Assembly: GCA_020859725.1 (NCBI GenBank)
Contig: JAJBVR010000036.1
Location: forward strand, 1-7,213
Origin: Clostridiales bacterium
GTDB lineage: Bacteria > Bacillota > Clostridia > Oscillospirales > Acutalibacteraceae
Length of the DNA stretch: 7,213 bases
Direction of reading: 5' to 3'
The notes beneath the pieces were generated by a model. The model was not told the DNA's origin. It saw nothing but the letters and a program-made list of their open reading frames with translations, and searched no databases. The translations under genes and the position numbers were made by a program. This document shows, one piece after another, positions 1 to 5,893 of the stretch; position 1 is the first letter of the stretch; every line of letters starts with the position of its first letter.

Positions 1-1278
1 GTTGAAGAGGCTAAGCGCTGCTTAAACTGTAAGAACCGCCCGTGTGTTTCGGGCTGCCCAGTAAATATTGCAATTCCGGATTTTATTGCTCTTACAGCAG
101 AAGGAAAATTTGAAGAAGCATACCGGGTTATTGCTAAAATCTCGGCTCTTCCCGCCGTTTGCGGCAGAGTTTGCCCCCAGGAAACTCAATGCGAATCAAA
201 ATGCGTGCGCGGAATTAAAGGCGATGCAGTCGCCATAGGCAGGCTTGAAAGGTTTGTTGCCGATTATCATAACAATCATGTTTGCGAAAAGAAAGTTGAT
301 ATTAAGAAAAACGGCAAAAAAGTTGCCGTTATCGGCTCGGGTCCGAGTTCGTTAACCTGCGCCGGAGATTTGATTTTAAAGGGCTATGACGTAACTGTTT
401 TTGAGGCTCTTCACATTGCCGGCGGAGTTCTTGTTTACGGGATTCCGGAATTCAGGCTCCCAAAATCAATAGTTGCAAAGGAGATTGACGGCCTTAAAGC
501 TCTCGGAGTAGATTTTGAAACGAATGTGGTTATAGGAAAAAGTATTTCCGTTGATGATATTCTTGAAAAATATGACGCCGTGTTTATAGGCTCCGGAGCG
601 GGGCTTCCCAGATTTATGGGTATAGAGGGAGAAAATTTAAAGGGCGTCTATTCCGCAAACGAATTTCTTACCAGAATAAATCTTATGAAAGCATATAAGC
701 CGGACAGCCGCACGCCTGTTCAGCGCGGTCACAGGGTTGCCGTTGTCGGCGGGGGAAATGTGGCGATGGATGCCGCGCGCTGTGCAATTCGCTTGGGCGC
801 GGAAAAAGTTTACATTATTTACCGCCGTTCGATGGAAGAAATTCCCGCAAGAGCAGAGGAAGTGGAGCACGCGCTGGAAGAACAGATTGAATTTAAAACA
901 TTAACCAATCCAGTCAGAATTATAGGAAATGAAGACCATAATGTTTGTGCTGTGGAATGTGTTGATATGGAGCTGGGCGAACCTGATTCGTCAGGCAGAA
1001 GAAGGCCGGTTGAAATCAAGGGCAGCGAACATAAAATTGATGCGGACTGCGTTATTATTGCCATAGGCACTTCGCCAAATCCGCTTATTAAAGCCACAAC
1101 GGCAGGGCTTGAGGTTGATAAAAGAGGCTGCATTGTTGCGGATGAAAACGGCCAAACCTCAAGGAAAGGAGTGTTCGCCGGCGGAGATACCGTAACAGGG
1201 GCTGCCACGGTTATTAAGGCAATGGGAGCCGGCAAGGCTTCCGCCGCGGCAATAGATGAATATTTAAAAAATAAATAA
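1..1278 (+). CDS. gltA: GltA/NfnB-type FAD- and NAD(P)H-binding iron-sulfur oxidoreductase, 5' end missing
   Basis: The reading frame is open from base 1, so the start lies outside the window; 425 residues are visible against about 460-465 usual for the family, so roughly 40 N-terminal residues are missing. Two cysteine clusters for [4Fe-4S] centres come first: C7, C10, C15, C19 and then C54, C58, C64, C68 (window numbering). An FAD-binding GSGPSS loop follows at 112-117, the second Rossmann loop GGGNVAMD for NAD(P)H at 250-257, and a C-terminal FAD motif AGGD at 393-396. The family moves electrons between NAD(P)H, flavin and Fe-S centres in the cytoplasm. Homologues are annotated either as the small subunit of glutamate synthase or as the B subunit of NADH-dependent ferredoxin:NADP+ oxidoreductase (NfnB). 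The deciding neighbour, NfnA or a large GltS subunit, is not visible upstream, so the exact role stays open. The frame is undamaged. A terminator follows directly, so this gene is not co-transcribed with the fructose operon by design. Confidence 0.9.
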   Translation, partial: VEEAKRCLNCKNRPCVSGCPVNIAIPDFIALTAEGKFEEAYRVIAKISALPAVCGRVCPQETQCESKCVRGIKGDAVAIGRLERFVADYHNNHVCEKKVDIKKNGKKVAVIGSGPSSLTCAGDLILKGYDVTVFEALHIAGGVLVYGIPEFRLPKSIVAKEIDGLKALGVDFETNVVIGKSISVDDILEKYDAVFIGSGAGLPRFMGIEGENLKGVYSANEFLTRINLMKAYKPDSRTPVQRGHRVAVVGGGNVAMDAARCAIRLGAEKVYIIYRRSMEEIPARAEEVEHALEEQIEFKTLTNPVRIIGNEDHNVCAVECVDMELGEPDSSGRRRPVEIKGSEHKIDADCVIIAIGTSPNPLIKATTAGLEVDKRGCIVADENGQTSRKGVFAGGDTVTGAATVIKAMGAGKASAAAIDEYLKNK

Positions 1279-1296
1279 ATATTACACTTAATATTT

Positions 1297-1329
1297 AAAA
1301 GGTCTGAAGTTTCAGGCCTTTTTTATTTT
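1297..1329 (+). terminator. Rho-independent terminator after gltA/nfnB
   Basis: A stem forms between 1297-1307 (AAAAGGTCTGA) and 1312-1322 (TCAGGCCTTTT) with one G-T wobble and a 4-nt loop (AGTT). It is followed by a T-rich tail to about 1329. It begins 18 nt after the stop codon and separates the flavoprotein gene from the fructose operon. Confidence 0.88.
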
Positions 1330-1353
1330 GCCGAATATGTTGAATATTACCGA

Positions 1354-1400
1354 TGACTGTTTTAAATGAATATTTTTTCAAAACGGTCAAAAACAGTCAA
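1354..1400. repeat. Tandem 10-bp repeat with a matching inverted copy upstream of fruR
   Basis: AAACGGTCAA (1381-1390) is followed directly by AAACAGTCAA (1391-1400), 9 of 10 bases identical. The second unit is also half of a perfect 10-bp inverted repeat: TGACTGTTTT at 1354-1363 pairs with AAAACAGTCA at 1390-1399. One-helical-turn spacing and an inverted copy suggest protein binding; that is inference. It lies 30 nt upstream of the first candidate promoter. Confidence 0.5.
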
Positions 1401-1429
1401 AAAATTATACAGATTTCCGAATAATTCAC

Positions 1430-1457
1430 TTGAAATTCAAATTTTAATTGTTAAAAT
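1430..1457 (+). promoter_or_regulatory. Candidate upstream promoter P1 of the fru operon
   Basis: A -35 box TTGAAA (1430-1435) is separated by 16 nt from a -10 box TAAAAT (1452-1457), a fair sigma-A match. Both boxes lie inside inverted repeats: TTGAA-A-TTCAA at 1430-1440 and ATTTTAA-TTG-TTAAAAT at 1441-1457, each perfect. Such symmetry could be operator sequence or simply AT-rich composition. The predicted start near 1464 falls inside the downstream ACGAAA tandem repeats. Confidence 0.45.
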
Positions 1458-1475
1458 GAACGAAAATGCACGAAA
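1456..1475. promoter_or_regulatory. Candidate FruR operator: tandem 10-bp repeats
   Basis: ATGAACGAAA (1456-1465) and ATGCACGAAA (1466-1475) are adjacent and match at 9 of 10 positions. They end 3 nt before the -35 box of P2 and overlap the -10 and predicted start of P1, where a repressor would block both. DeoR-family repressors often bind direct repeats with TTCG/CGAA cores, and an adjacent fruR fits autoregulation. Assignment to FruR is inference. Confidence 0.5.
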
Positions 1476-1478
1476 GTA

Positions 1479-1507
1479 TTGACTATTTATGATTGAATTG
1501 CTAAAAT
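1479..1507 (+). promoter_or_regulatory. Main candidate promoter P2 of fruR-fruK-fruA-ptsH-ptsI
   Basis: TTGACT (1479-1484), a 17-nt spacer and TAAAAT (1502-1507) make a near-consensus sigma-A promoter. Transcription would start near 1514, giving a leader of about 40 nt before the fruR start codon. It is the best promoter seen in the window, and no strong one is apparent within the operon. Confidence 0.72.
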
Positions 1508-1553
1508 TTAACTGTAATTTAAAGCTAATTAAAGATTTTTTCGGGGAATTAAT

Positions 1554-2303
1554 ATGATTAATCAGGAAAGAAAAAATTATATTTTAAAAGAAATTTCTGA
1601 AAGAGGCGCGGTAAGTGTAAATGAATTAACAAAAAAATTAGGCGCTTCAGAATCAACAATCAGGCGAGATTTAATAGAACTTTCAAAAAAGGGAATTATT
1701 AATAAAGTACACGGAGGAGCTACAGTCAAAAAAAATCAATATCTTTCATTTGAGGCGGATGTGCGGGAAAGAGTAATGGAAAATATTGATGAAAAGAAAA
1801 AAATAGCTTCTTATTGTGCCACACAGATTAATGATGATGATTTTGTTTATCTTGACGCGGGAACAACCACGTTTTATATGATTGATTTTATAAATCCGCA
1901 GTGCAGGGCAACATTTGTTACAAACGGCATTGGCCATGCGCTTGAGCTTCTGAGAAAAGGCTTCAAGGTTTATGTTTTGGGCGGAGAGCTTAAAAAAACC
2001 ACCGAAGCGGTGGTTGGCTTAATGGCGGCAAGAAATATTCACGATTTTAATTTTACCAAAGCGTTTATCGGCACAAACGGTATTTCGGAAACACGCGGAT
2101 TTACAACACCGGATACGGAGGAGGCTTTTGTTAAAGCCGCGGCTGTGGAAAATTCATTTGTTTCTTATGTTATTGCGGATTCCACAAAATTCGGCAAAAT
2201 ATTTTCGGTTAGATTTGCCTCAATAGATACCGCGTGCATAATTACAGATAAAGAGCCGGAGGAAAGTTATAAGAATAAAACGGTTATCAAAGTTATAAAT
2301 TAG
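1554..2303 (+). CDS. fruR: FruR, DeoR-family transcriptional repressor of the fructose operon
   Basis: A complete 249-residue DeoR-family regulator, the usual length. The N-terminal winged helix-turn-helix spans about residues 5-57, with recognition helix SESTIRRDL (32-40) and wing HGGA (53-56). The C-terminal sensor domain has the family's sugar-phosphate signatures: DAGTTT (101-106), VTNG (122-125), LGGE (142-145), GTNGIS (173-178) and DSTKFG (208-213). The ATG at 1554 has a GGGGA Shine-Dalgarno site at 1543-1547 with 6 nt between them. It is the first gene of the operon, 22 nt before the chosen fruK start, so it probably represses its own transcript and is relieved by a fructose metabolite. 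Fructose-1-phosphate is the usual candidate in this subfamily; ligand identity is inferred from context, not read from the sequence. The frame is undamaged. Confidence 0.9.
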   Translation: MINQERKNYILKEISERGAVSVNELTKKLGASESTIRRDLIELSKKGIINKVHGGATVKKNQYLSFEADVRERVMENIDEKKKIASYCATQINDDDFVYLDAGTTTFYMIDFINPQCRATFVTNGIGHALELLRKGFKVYVLGGELKKTTEAVVGLMAARNIHDFNFTKAFIGTNGISETRGFTTPDTEEAFVKAAAVENSFVSYVIADSTKFGKIFSVRFASIDTACIITDKEPEESYKNKTVIKVIN

Positions 2304-2310
2304 TATTTCA

Positions 2311-2328
2311 GGGGGGGTGTTTAATTTG
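2311..2328 (+). promoter_or_regulatory. G7 ribosome binding site and TTG start of fruK
   Basis: Seven consecutive G at 2311-2317 act as the Shine-Dalgarno site, 8 nt before a TTG start (2326-2328). An in-frame GTG at 2317-2319 uses the last G of the run and would leave no ribosome binding site. The TTG start gives the family-typical N-terminus MIYTVTFNPALDY, so TTG is preferred. A G7 tract is slippery, and a length change would alter initiation spacing. Confidence 0.7.
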
Positions 2329-3246
2329 ATTTATACCGTAACGTTTAATCCTGCTCTTGATTATGTAATGAAAGTTGAAAAGCTCAGGTTTGATGATATT
2401 AACAGAACCTGCGGCGAGGAGCTTCATTACGGAGGCAAGGGAATTAATGTTTCCGTTATTCTTTCAAGGCTCGGAATTGAAAACAGGGCGCTTGGATTCA
2501 AAGCGGGATTTACGGGAATTAAGCTTCAGCAAATGCTTGAGCAGGATGGAATCAAAACTGATTTTATTGACTTGAAAAACGGCAGCACAAGAATAAATGT
2601 TAAAATAAAGGCGGAAACAGAGCTTGATATTAACGCCGCCGGACCGCCTGTAAGTAAGGAAGATATTGATAAACTGTTTAATCAAATCGATTGCGTAAGA
2701 AGCGGCGATACAATAATTCTTGCAGGAAGCGTTCCCGGCGCTTTACCGTCTGATATTTACGAAAAAATTCTTGAAAAAACATCGGCAAAAGGCGTTTACG
2801 CGGTTGTTGATTCAACAGGGGAGCTGCTTTTAAATGTCTTAAAGTTTCATCCGTTTTTAATTAAGCCTAATAATTTTGAATTGGGCGATTTATTCGGCGT
2901 TAAGATTGAAACTGAGGATGAAATAGTTGAATACGCAAAAAAGCTTCAGGAAATGGGCGCGGTAAACGTACTTGTTTCCAGAGGAAAAGACGGCGCAATT
3001 CTTATTGATGAAAAAGGGAAAAAATATTCCGTGGGCATAATTCCCGGAAAACCTCTGAATTCGGTAGGCTGCGGCGATTCAATGGTTGCAGGCTTTGTTG
3101 CCGGATATATGGAAAAGCAGGATTATTCTTATGCGTTAAGGCTTGGAGCCGCATGCTCAAACGCCACCGCGTTTTGCTACAGCCTTGCGGAAAAAAGCGG
3201 CATAATGAATGCCTTTGAAAAATTAGAAGTTATAGGTCAAAATTAA
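2326..3246 (+). CDS. fruK: FruK, 1-phosphofructokinase (PfkB family)
   Basis: FruK phosphorylates fructose-1-phosphate with ATP to fructose-1,6-bisphosphate in the cytoplasm, the step after PTS uptake. With the TTG start it has 306 residues, normal for the family. It starts with the typical TVTFNPALDY and has the first PfkB signature GGKGINVS at 36-43, GSVP at 134-137, the KPNNFE segment at 180-185 and the second signature SVGCGDS at 246-252. Asp251 of that signature is the catalytic base; GCGD replaces the commoner GAGD. Tagatose-6-phosphate kinase (LacC) is the nearest alternative, but the fruR and fruA neighbours make FruK much more likely. The gap to fruA is 21 nt and holds the GGAGGGG site for the next gene. 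The frame is intact. Confidence 0.92.
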   Translation: MIYTVTFNPALDYVMKVEKLRFDDINRTCGEELHYGGKGINVSVILSRLGIENRALGFKAGFTGIKLQQMLEQDGIKTDFIDLKNGSTRINVKIKAETELDINAAGPPVSKEDIDKLFNQIDCVRSGDTIILAGSVPGALPSDIYEKILEKTSAKGVYAVVDSTGELLLNVLKFHPFLIKPNNFELGDLFGVKIETEDEIVEYAKKLQEMGAVNVLVSRGKDGAILIDEKGKKYSVGIIPGKPLNSVGCGDSMVAGFVAGYMEKQDYSYALRLGAACSNATAFCYSLAEKSGIMNAFEKLEVIGQN

Positions 3247-3267
3247 TAATTAACGGAGGGGTATATT

Positions 3268-3396
3268 ATGAGAATTATTGACTTATTAAAGCCGGAGGCA
3301 ATAATGCTGAATGTTGCCATTACTTCAAAGTATGACGCGATAAGCGCACTTGTCGCGCTTCATGATTCAGCCGGCAATCTTAATGACAAAGACTAA
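3268..3396 (+). CDS. fruA: FruA fragment 1: start of the EIIA domain (42 residues to premature TAA)
   Basis: The fragment begins MRIIDLLKPEAIML, typical of EIIA-fructose, and ends ...NDKD before TAA. Translation continues in the same frame on the far side with YKKAILAREAQGTT, exactly as intact EIIA domains read through this point. The stop therefore occupies one normal codon, where relatives as I recall them carry Ala, Glu or similar. On its own this peptide lacks the phosphorylated histidine and has no expected activity. Confidence 0.75.
   Translation: MRIIDLLKPEAIMLNVAITSKYDAISALVALHDSAGNLNDKD
3394..3396 (+). other. In-frame TAA at codon 43 of fruA
   Basis: Frame 1 is continuous on both sides and homology is unbroken, so this is a single-codon nonsense change, not an indel. 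TAA is one substitution from GAA, AAA or CAA. TAA also ends gltA, fruK and ptsH normally here, so it is a true stop in this genome. Confidence 0.85.
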
Positions 3397-3564
3397 TATA
3401 AAAAAGCAATTCTTGCCAGGGAAGCACAGGGTACAACCGCTATAGGCGAGGGAATAGCCGTTCCTCATGCCAAAACGGACGCGGTTAAAGCGCCGGCGCT
3501 TGCGGCAATAACCGTCAAGGGCGGAGTTGATTACGGCGCGCCGGACGGAAAACCGTCTGATGTT

Positions 3565-4452
3565 TTGTTTATGATTGCGGCGCCGCCCGAGGGTGATGTT
3601 CATCTTGAAATTCTTTCAAGGCTTATGGTTATGCTTATGGATGAGGATTTTGTTGCCAAATTAAGAGCGGCAGAAAGCGCGGATGAATTTCTTGATGTAA
3701 TAAATAAGCAGGAAATTATTAAATATCCTGATGAGGCAAAGAAAGAAGAAACGCAAAAGGGAAAATATCGTGTTTTGGCGGTTACGGCGTGCCCAACCGG
3801 AATAGCGCACACATATATGGCGGCGGAAGCGCTTGAAAAAGCCGGCGAAAAATTGGGATATTCTCTGAAAGCCGAAACAAACGGAAGCGGCGGAGCCAAA
3901 AACGTGCTTACCAAAAAAGAAATAGCGGAGTGCGACGGAATTATTGTTGCCGCCGATAAAAATGTTGAAATGGCACGTTTTGACGGTAAAAAAGTGCTTA
4001 AAACAAATGTGTCTGCGGGAATTAATAAACCTGAAGAGCTTATTCATAAGATTATTGAGGGAAAAGTTCCGACATATCATCATAACGGCGAGAAAGACGA
4101 ATCGGATGAATATGAGGAAGAAAAGGAAAGCTTCGGTCATCAAGTTTATAAGCATCTTATGAACGGTGTTTCCCATATGCTGCCGTTTGTTGTGGGCGGA
4201 GGCGTTCTTATTGCTCTTGGATTTCTTATTGATACGATTGCAGGAAATGCAGGAGCGGGAAGTGAATTCGGAAGTAAAAACGCTGTGGCGGCAGTAGTAT
4301 TTTGGATTGGTAAAGCGGCGTTTTCATTTATGCTTCCCATTTTAGCCGGGTATATATCACAGTCTATAGCGGACAGACCCGGATTGCCCCGGTATTGTGG
4401 GCGGTTATCTTGCCACAACCGGCGCAACTCTTTCATCTCCCACAGGCGATGA
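3565..4452 (+). CDS. fruA: FruA fragment 2: rest of EIIA, EIIB and first part of EIIC
   Basis: The frame is open from 3397, but the first possible start is TTG at 3565, after the EIIA active site. Coding similarity begins at 3397: EGIAVPHAK contains phospho-His67 (codon 3466-3468). EIIA ends near residue 150 and is joined by a charged linker to EIIB, which starts near KYRVLAVTACPTG. Cys175 (3790-3792) is the EIIB phosphorylation site that donates to the sugar. A second acidic linker (EKDESDEYEEEKE) leads to EIIC from about residue 291, with the first membrane segments and SQSIADRPG. After about 4386 the frame is wrong, and the last 22 residues to the stop at 4450-4452 are out-of-frame sequence. 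If translated from 3565, the product would lack His67 and most of EIIC. Confidence 0.75.
   Translation: MFMIAAPPEGDVHLEILSRLMVMLMDEDFVAKLRAAESADEFLDVINKQEIIKYPDEAKKEETQKGKYRVLAVTACPTGIAHTYMAAEALEKAGEKLGYSLKAETNGSGGAKNVLTKKEIAECDGIIVAADKNVEMARFDGKKVLKTNVSAGINKPEELIHKIIEGKVPTYHHNGEKDESDEYEEEKESFGHQVYKHLMNGVSHMLPFVVGGGVLIALGFLIDTIAGNAGAGSEFGSKNAVAAVVFWIGKAAFSFMLPILAGYISQSIADRPGLPRYCGRLSCHNRRNSFISHRR
4384..4390 (+). other. Frameshift 1 in fruA (frame 1 to frame 2)
   Basis: Up to TTG 4384-4386 frame 1 reads ...IADRPGL; from CCC 4388-4390 frame 2 reads PGIVGGYLATTG. The family sequence is RPG(L/F)APG, so one Ala codon is reduced to a single C: a net loss of 2 nt, for instance one G and one C from adjacent GG and C runs. 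A 1-nt insertion is formally equivalent. Confidence 0.75.
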
Positions 4453-5216
4453 CACTGCTGTTTCTGGCTTTCTGGGAGCGCTGCTGGCGGGCTTTGTTGC
4501 CGGTATCATTGTTAACCTGCTTAAAAAAGCTTTTTTCCTGGCTTCCGAAATCTATGGACGGAATTAAACCTGTATTTTTATATCCGCTTTTCGGAACTTT
4601 GCTTATAGGCTTGTTTATGCTTCTTATAAATCCTGTTGTGGGTTTAATAAATACATCGCTTTCAAACGGGCTTTCCAGCCTGGGCGATACAAGCAAAATC
4701 TTGCTTTCCGTTGTTCTGGCGGCAATGATGTCCATTGATATGGGCGGCCCTTTCAACAAAGCCGCATATGTTTTCGGAACGGCTGCTATAACGGACGGAA
4801 ACACATGGATTATGGCCGCGGTTTTGATAGGCGGTATGGTGCCTCCTATCGCAATTGCGCTTGCAACTACTCTCTTTAAAAACAGATGGACCAAAGAGGA
4901 ATTGAAAAGCGGCCCGGTTAACTATCTTATGGGGCTTTGCTTCATAACGGAAGGCGCAATTCCTTACGCGGCGTCAGACCCGCTCAGGGTTATTCCGTCC
5001 TGTATGGTAGGTTCGGCGGTTGCCGGAGCGGTTTCTGCCCTTTTCGGATGCACCTGCCCTGCGCCGCACGGAGGAATATTTGTGTTCGCGGTGGTTGATC
5101 ATCCTTTCGGTTATTTGATTGCCTTGGTTGCCGGTTCGGTTGCCGGAGCGCTCATGCTGGGGCTTCTTAAAAAGAAAAAACAGCGCAGGTTAAATAAAAT
5201 TATGAATCAGAGGTAA
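4395..5216 (+). CDS. fruA: FruA fragment 3: main membrane EIIC domain
   Basis: Only the part after about 4525 is real protein in this frame; the residues from 4395 to there are out of frame. The true sequence of 4388-4522 is in frame 2 and reads PGIVGGYLATTGATLSSPTG and on to GIIVNLLKK, standard EIIC-fructose. From SWLPKSMDGIKP onward frame 3 gives several hydrophobic membrane segments, SIDMGGPFNKAAYVFG and the sugar-site region TEGAIPYAASDPLRVIPSC. Then follow FGCTCPAPHGGIFV and a basic C-terminal tail (LKKKKQRR). The EIIC domain forms the fructose channel in the cytoplasmic membrane. The end at 5216 is the normal C-terminus of the permease. Confidence 0.75.
   Translation: MWAVILPQPAQLFHLPQAMTLLFLAFWERCWRALLPVSLLTCLKKLFSWLPKSMDGIKPVFLYPLFGTLLIGLFMLLINPVVGLINTSLSNGLSSLGDTSKILLSVVLAAMMSIDMGGPFNKAAYVFGTAAITDGNTWIMAAVLIGGMVPPIAIALATTLFKNRWTKEELKSGPVNYLMGLCFITEGAIPYAASDPLRVIPSCMVGSAVAGAVSALFGCTCPAPHGGIFVFAVVDHPFGYLIALVAGSVAGALMLGLLKKKKQRRLNKIMNQR
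4523..4536 (+). other. Frameshift 2 in fruA (frame 2 to frame 3)
   Basis: Six A (4523-4528), GC and six T (4531-4536) lie where the frame moves by +1. Removing one A gives NLLKKLFSWLPKS, and removing one T gives NLLKKAFSWLPKS; both look normal for the family. An extra base in either homopolymer explains the shift. Confidence 0.75.
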
Positions 5217-5221
5217 TTGTT

Positions 5222-5485
5222 ATGGTTAGTAAAACGGTTAAAGTTGCGGATAAAATGGGATTTCATATGAGACCCGCAAATATTTTTGTTACTGAAATGT
5301 CTAAATTTTCATCTGAAATCACTTTGGTGGCAGGTGAAAAGAAAATAAACGGCAAAAGCATTATGAATATAATGGCTGCCTGCATAAAATACGGTACGGA
5401 AGTTACAATAGAATGCAGCGGCGATGATGAAAATGAAATGCTTGAAAAAGCCGCGTCAATGATAGAAAGTGGTATGGATGAATAA
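5222..5485 (+). CDS. ptsH: HPr, phosphocarrier protein of the PTS
   Basis: A complete 87-residue HPr. It carries phosphate from enzyme I to EIIA domains in the cytoplasm. The active site is His15 in GFHMRPAN (13-20) with the conserved Arg17; the motif differs from the textbook GLHARPA, but the variant with Met before Arg occurs in Clostridia. Ser46 lies in NGKSIMNIM (43-51), the site phosphorylated by HPr kinase/phosphorylase in Bacillota, so this copy can probably take part in CcpA-type catabolite control as well as transport. The ATG at 5222 has AGAGG at 5209-5213, which overlaps the end of fruA. The gene starts 5 nt after the fruA stop, and its own last 8 nt overlap ptsI, pointing to translational coupling. 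The frame is intact, in contrast to its neighbours on both sides. Confidence 0.93.
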   Translation: MVSKTVKVADKMGFHMRPANIFVTEMSKFSSEITLVAGEKKINGKSIMNIMAACIKYGTEVTIECSGDDENEMLEKAASMIESGMDE

Positions 5486-5888
5486 GATTAAGGGAATTGC
5501 CGTGTCAGAGGGATACGGAATCGGAAACGCCGTTGTAATTAAAGAGCTTAATCTTGATTATTCCGATGTTGAATTTTCAAATTCGGAAAATGAATGCCGC
5601 CGTCTTGATGAAGCGGTTTCCGAATATCTTCATTCAACAAAAAAGCTTGTTGAATCATTAAAGAAAGAAGCCGGCGAAAAAAACGCGGAAATTCTTGAGG
5701 GGCATTTGGTTATGCTTAATGACCCGTTTATGATAGGTCAGATGAAAGAAAATATCAGCGCGGGAATGACCGCGGAAGCGTCTGTTGATTCTGTATGTTC
5801 TATGTTTCATCAAATGTTTTCCGCGGCGGAGGATGAGCTTACACGCCAAAGGGCAACGGATGTTAACGATATTAAAAACAGCCTTTAA
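5478..5888 (+). CDS. ptsI: Enzyme I fragment 1: N-terminal HPr-binding domain
   Basis: 136 residues from ATG 5478 to TAA 5886-5888. It covers the first strand of the swivelling domain (KGIAVSEGYGIG) and the helical HPr-binding domain, ending in the conserved DELTRQRATDVNDIKN. The Shine-Dalgarno match upstream is weak, so initiation probably depends on ribosomes finishing ptsH. Without the histidine domain this fragment could not be phosphorylated. Confidence 0.75.
   Translation: MNKIKGIAVSEGYGIGNAVVIKELNLDYSDVEFSNSENECRRLDEAVSEYLHSTKKLVESLKKEAGEKNAEILEGHLVMLNDPFMIGQMKENISAGMTAEASVDSVCSMFHQMFSAAEDELTRQRATDVNDIKNSL
5884..5886 (+). other. Frameshift 1 in ptsI (one T lost)
   Basis: The text reads AGC CTT TAA AGA in frame 3. 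Adding one T to the TTT run gives AGC CTT TTA AAG ATT TTG, that is SLLKIL, the usual family continuation after ATDVNDIKN. A 1-nt deletion is the simplest explanation. Confidence 0.8.
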
Positions 5889-5893
5889 AGATT

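Larger units (their letters stand above)
3268..5216 (+). pseudogene. fruA: fruA, fructose PTS permease EIIABC, disrupted by one stop and two frameshifts
   Basis: The whole locus encodes a fructose-specific PTS permease in EIIA-EIIB-EIIC order, which imports fructose and phosphorylates it to fructose-1-phosphate. ATG at 3268 has a strong GGAGGGG site at 3255-3261, 6 nt upstream. As written it cannot be translated whole: TAA at 3394-3396 is codon 43, the frame moves from 1 to 2 near 4384-4390, and from 2 to 3 near 4523-4536. Restoring 2 nt at the first shift and removing 1 nt at the second gives 1950 nt, about 649 residues, the normal size. Homology runs continuously through all breaks, and the phosphorylation sites His67 and Cys175 and the EIIC core are kept. 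This argues for sequencing error or very recent inactivation. The stop codon of the third segment is 5 nt before ptsH. Confidence 0.85.

Noticed and set aside
1381..1475. Short CRISPR-like or transposon-end repeats
   Set aside because: The units are 10 bp, adjacent, and in pairs only. There are no spacers, no target-site duplications and no transposase.
2317..2319. GTG as the fruK start
   Set aside because: It overlaps the G-run that must serve as the ribosome binding site and adds MFN before the family-typical MIYTVTFNP start.
3394..3396. Reassigned or read-through stop codon encoding an amino acid
   Set aside because: TAA closes gltA, fruK and ptsH at their expected C-termini, so it is a real stop here, and I see no recoding element after the site. 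A nonsense change or error is simpler.
3661..4176. Antisense reading frame of 171 codons opposite fruA
   Set aside because: It lies opposite well-supported EIIA/EIIB coding sequence, has low-complexity Phe/Arg-rich content, and has no recognisable domain or ribosome binding site. The frame opposite gltA at 819-1235 was dismissed for the same reason.
4523..4529. Programmed -1 frameshift at the A AAA AAG heptamer in fruA
   Set aside because: The upstream frame is 2 and the downstream frame is 3, so +1 or -2 is needed. The heptamer also lies out of phase for a standard -1 slip, and one shift would not repair the other breaks.
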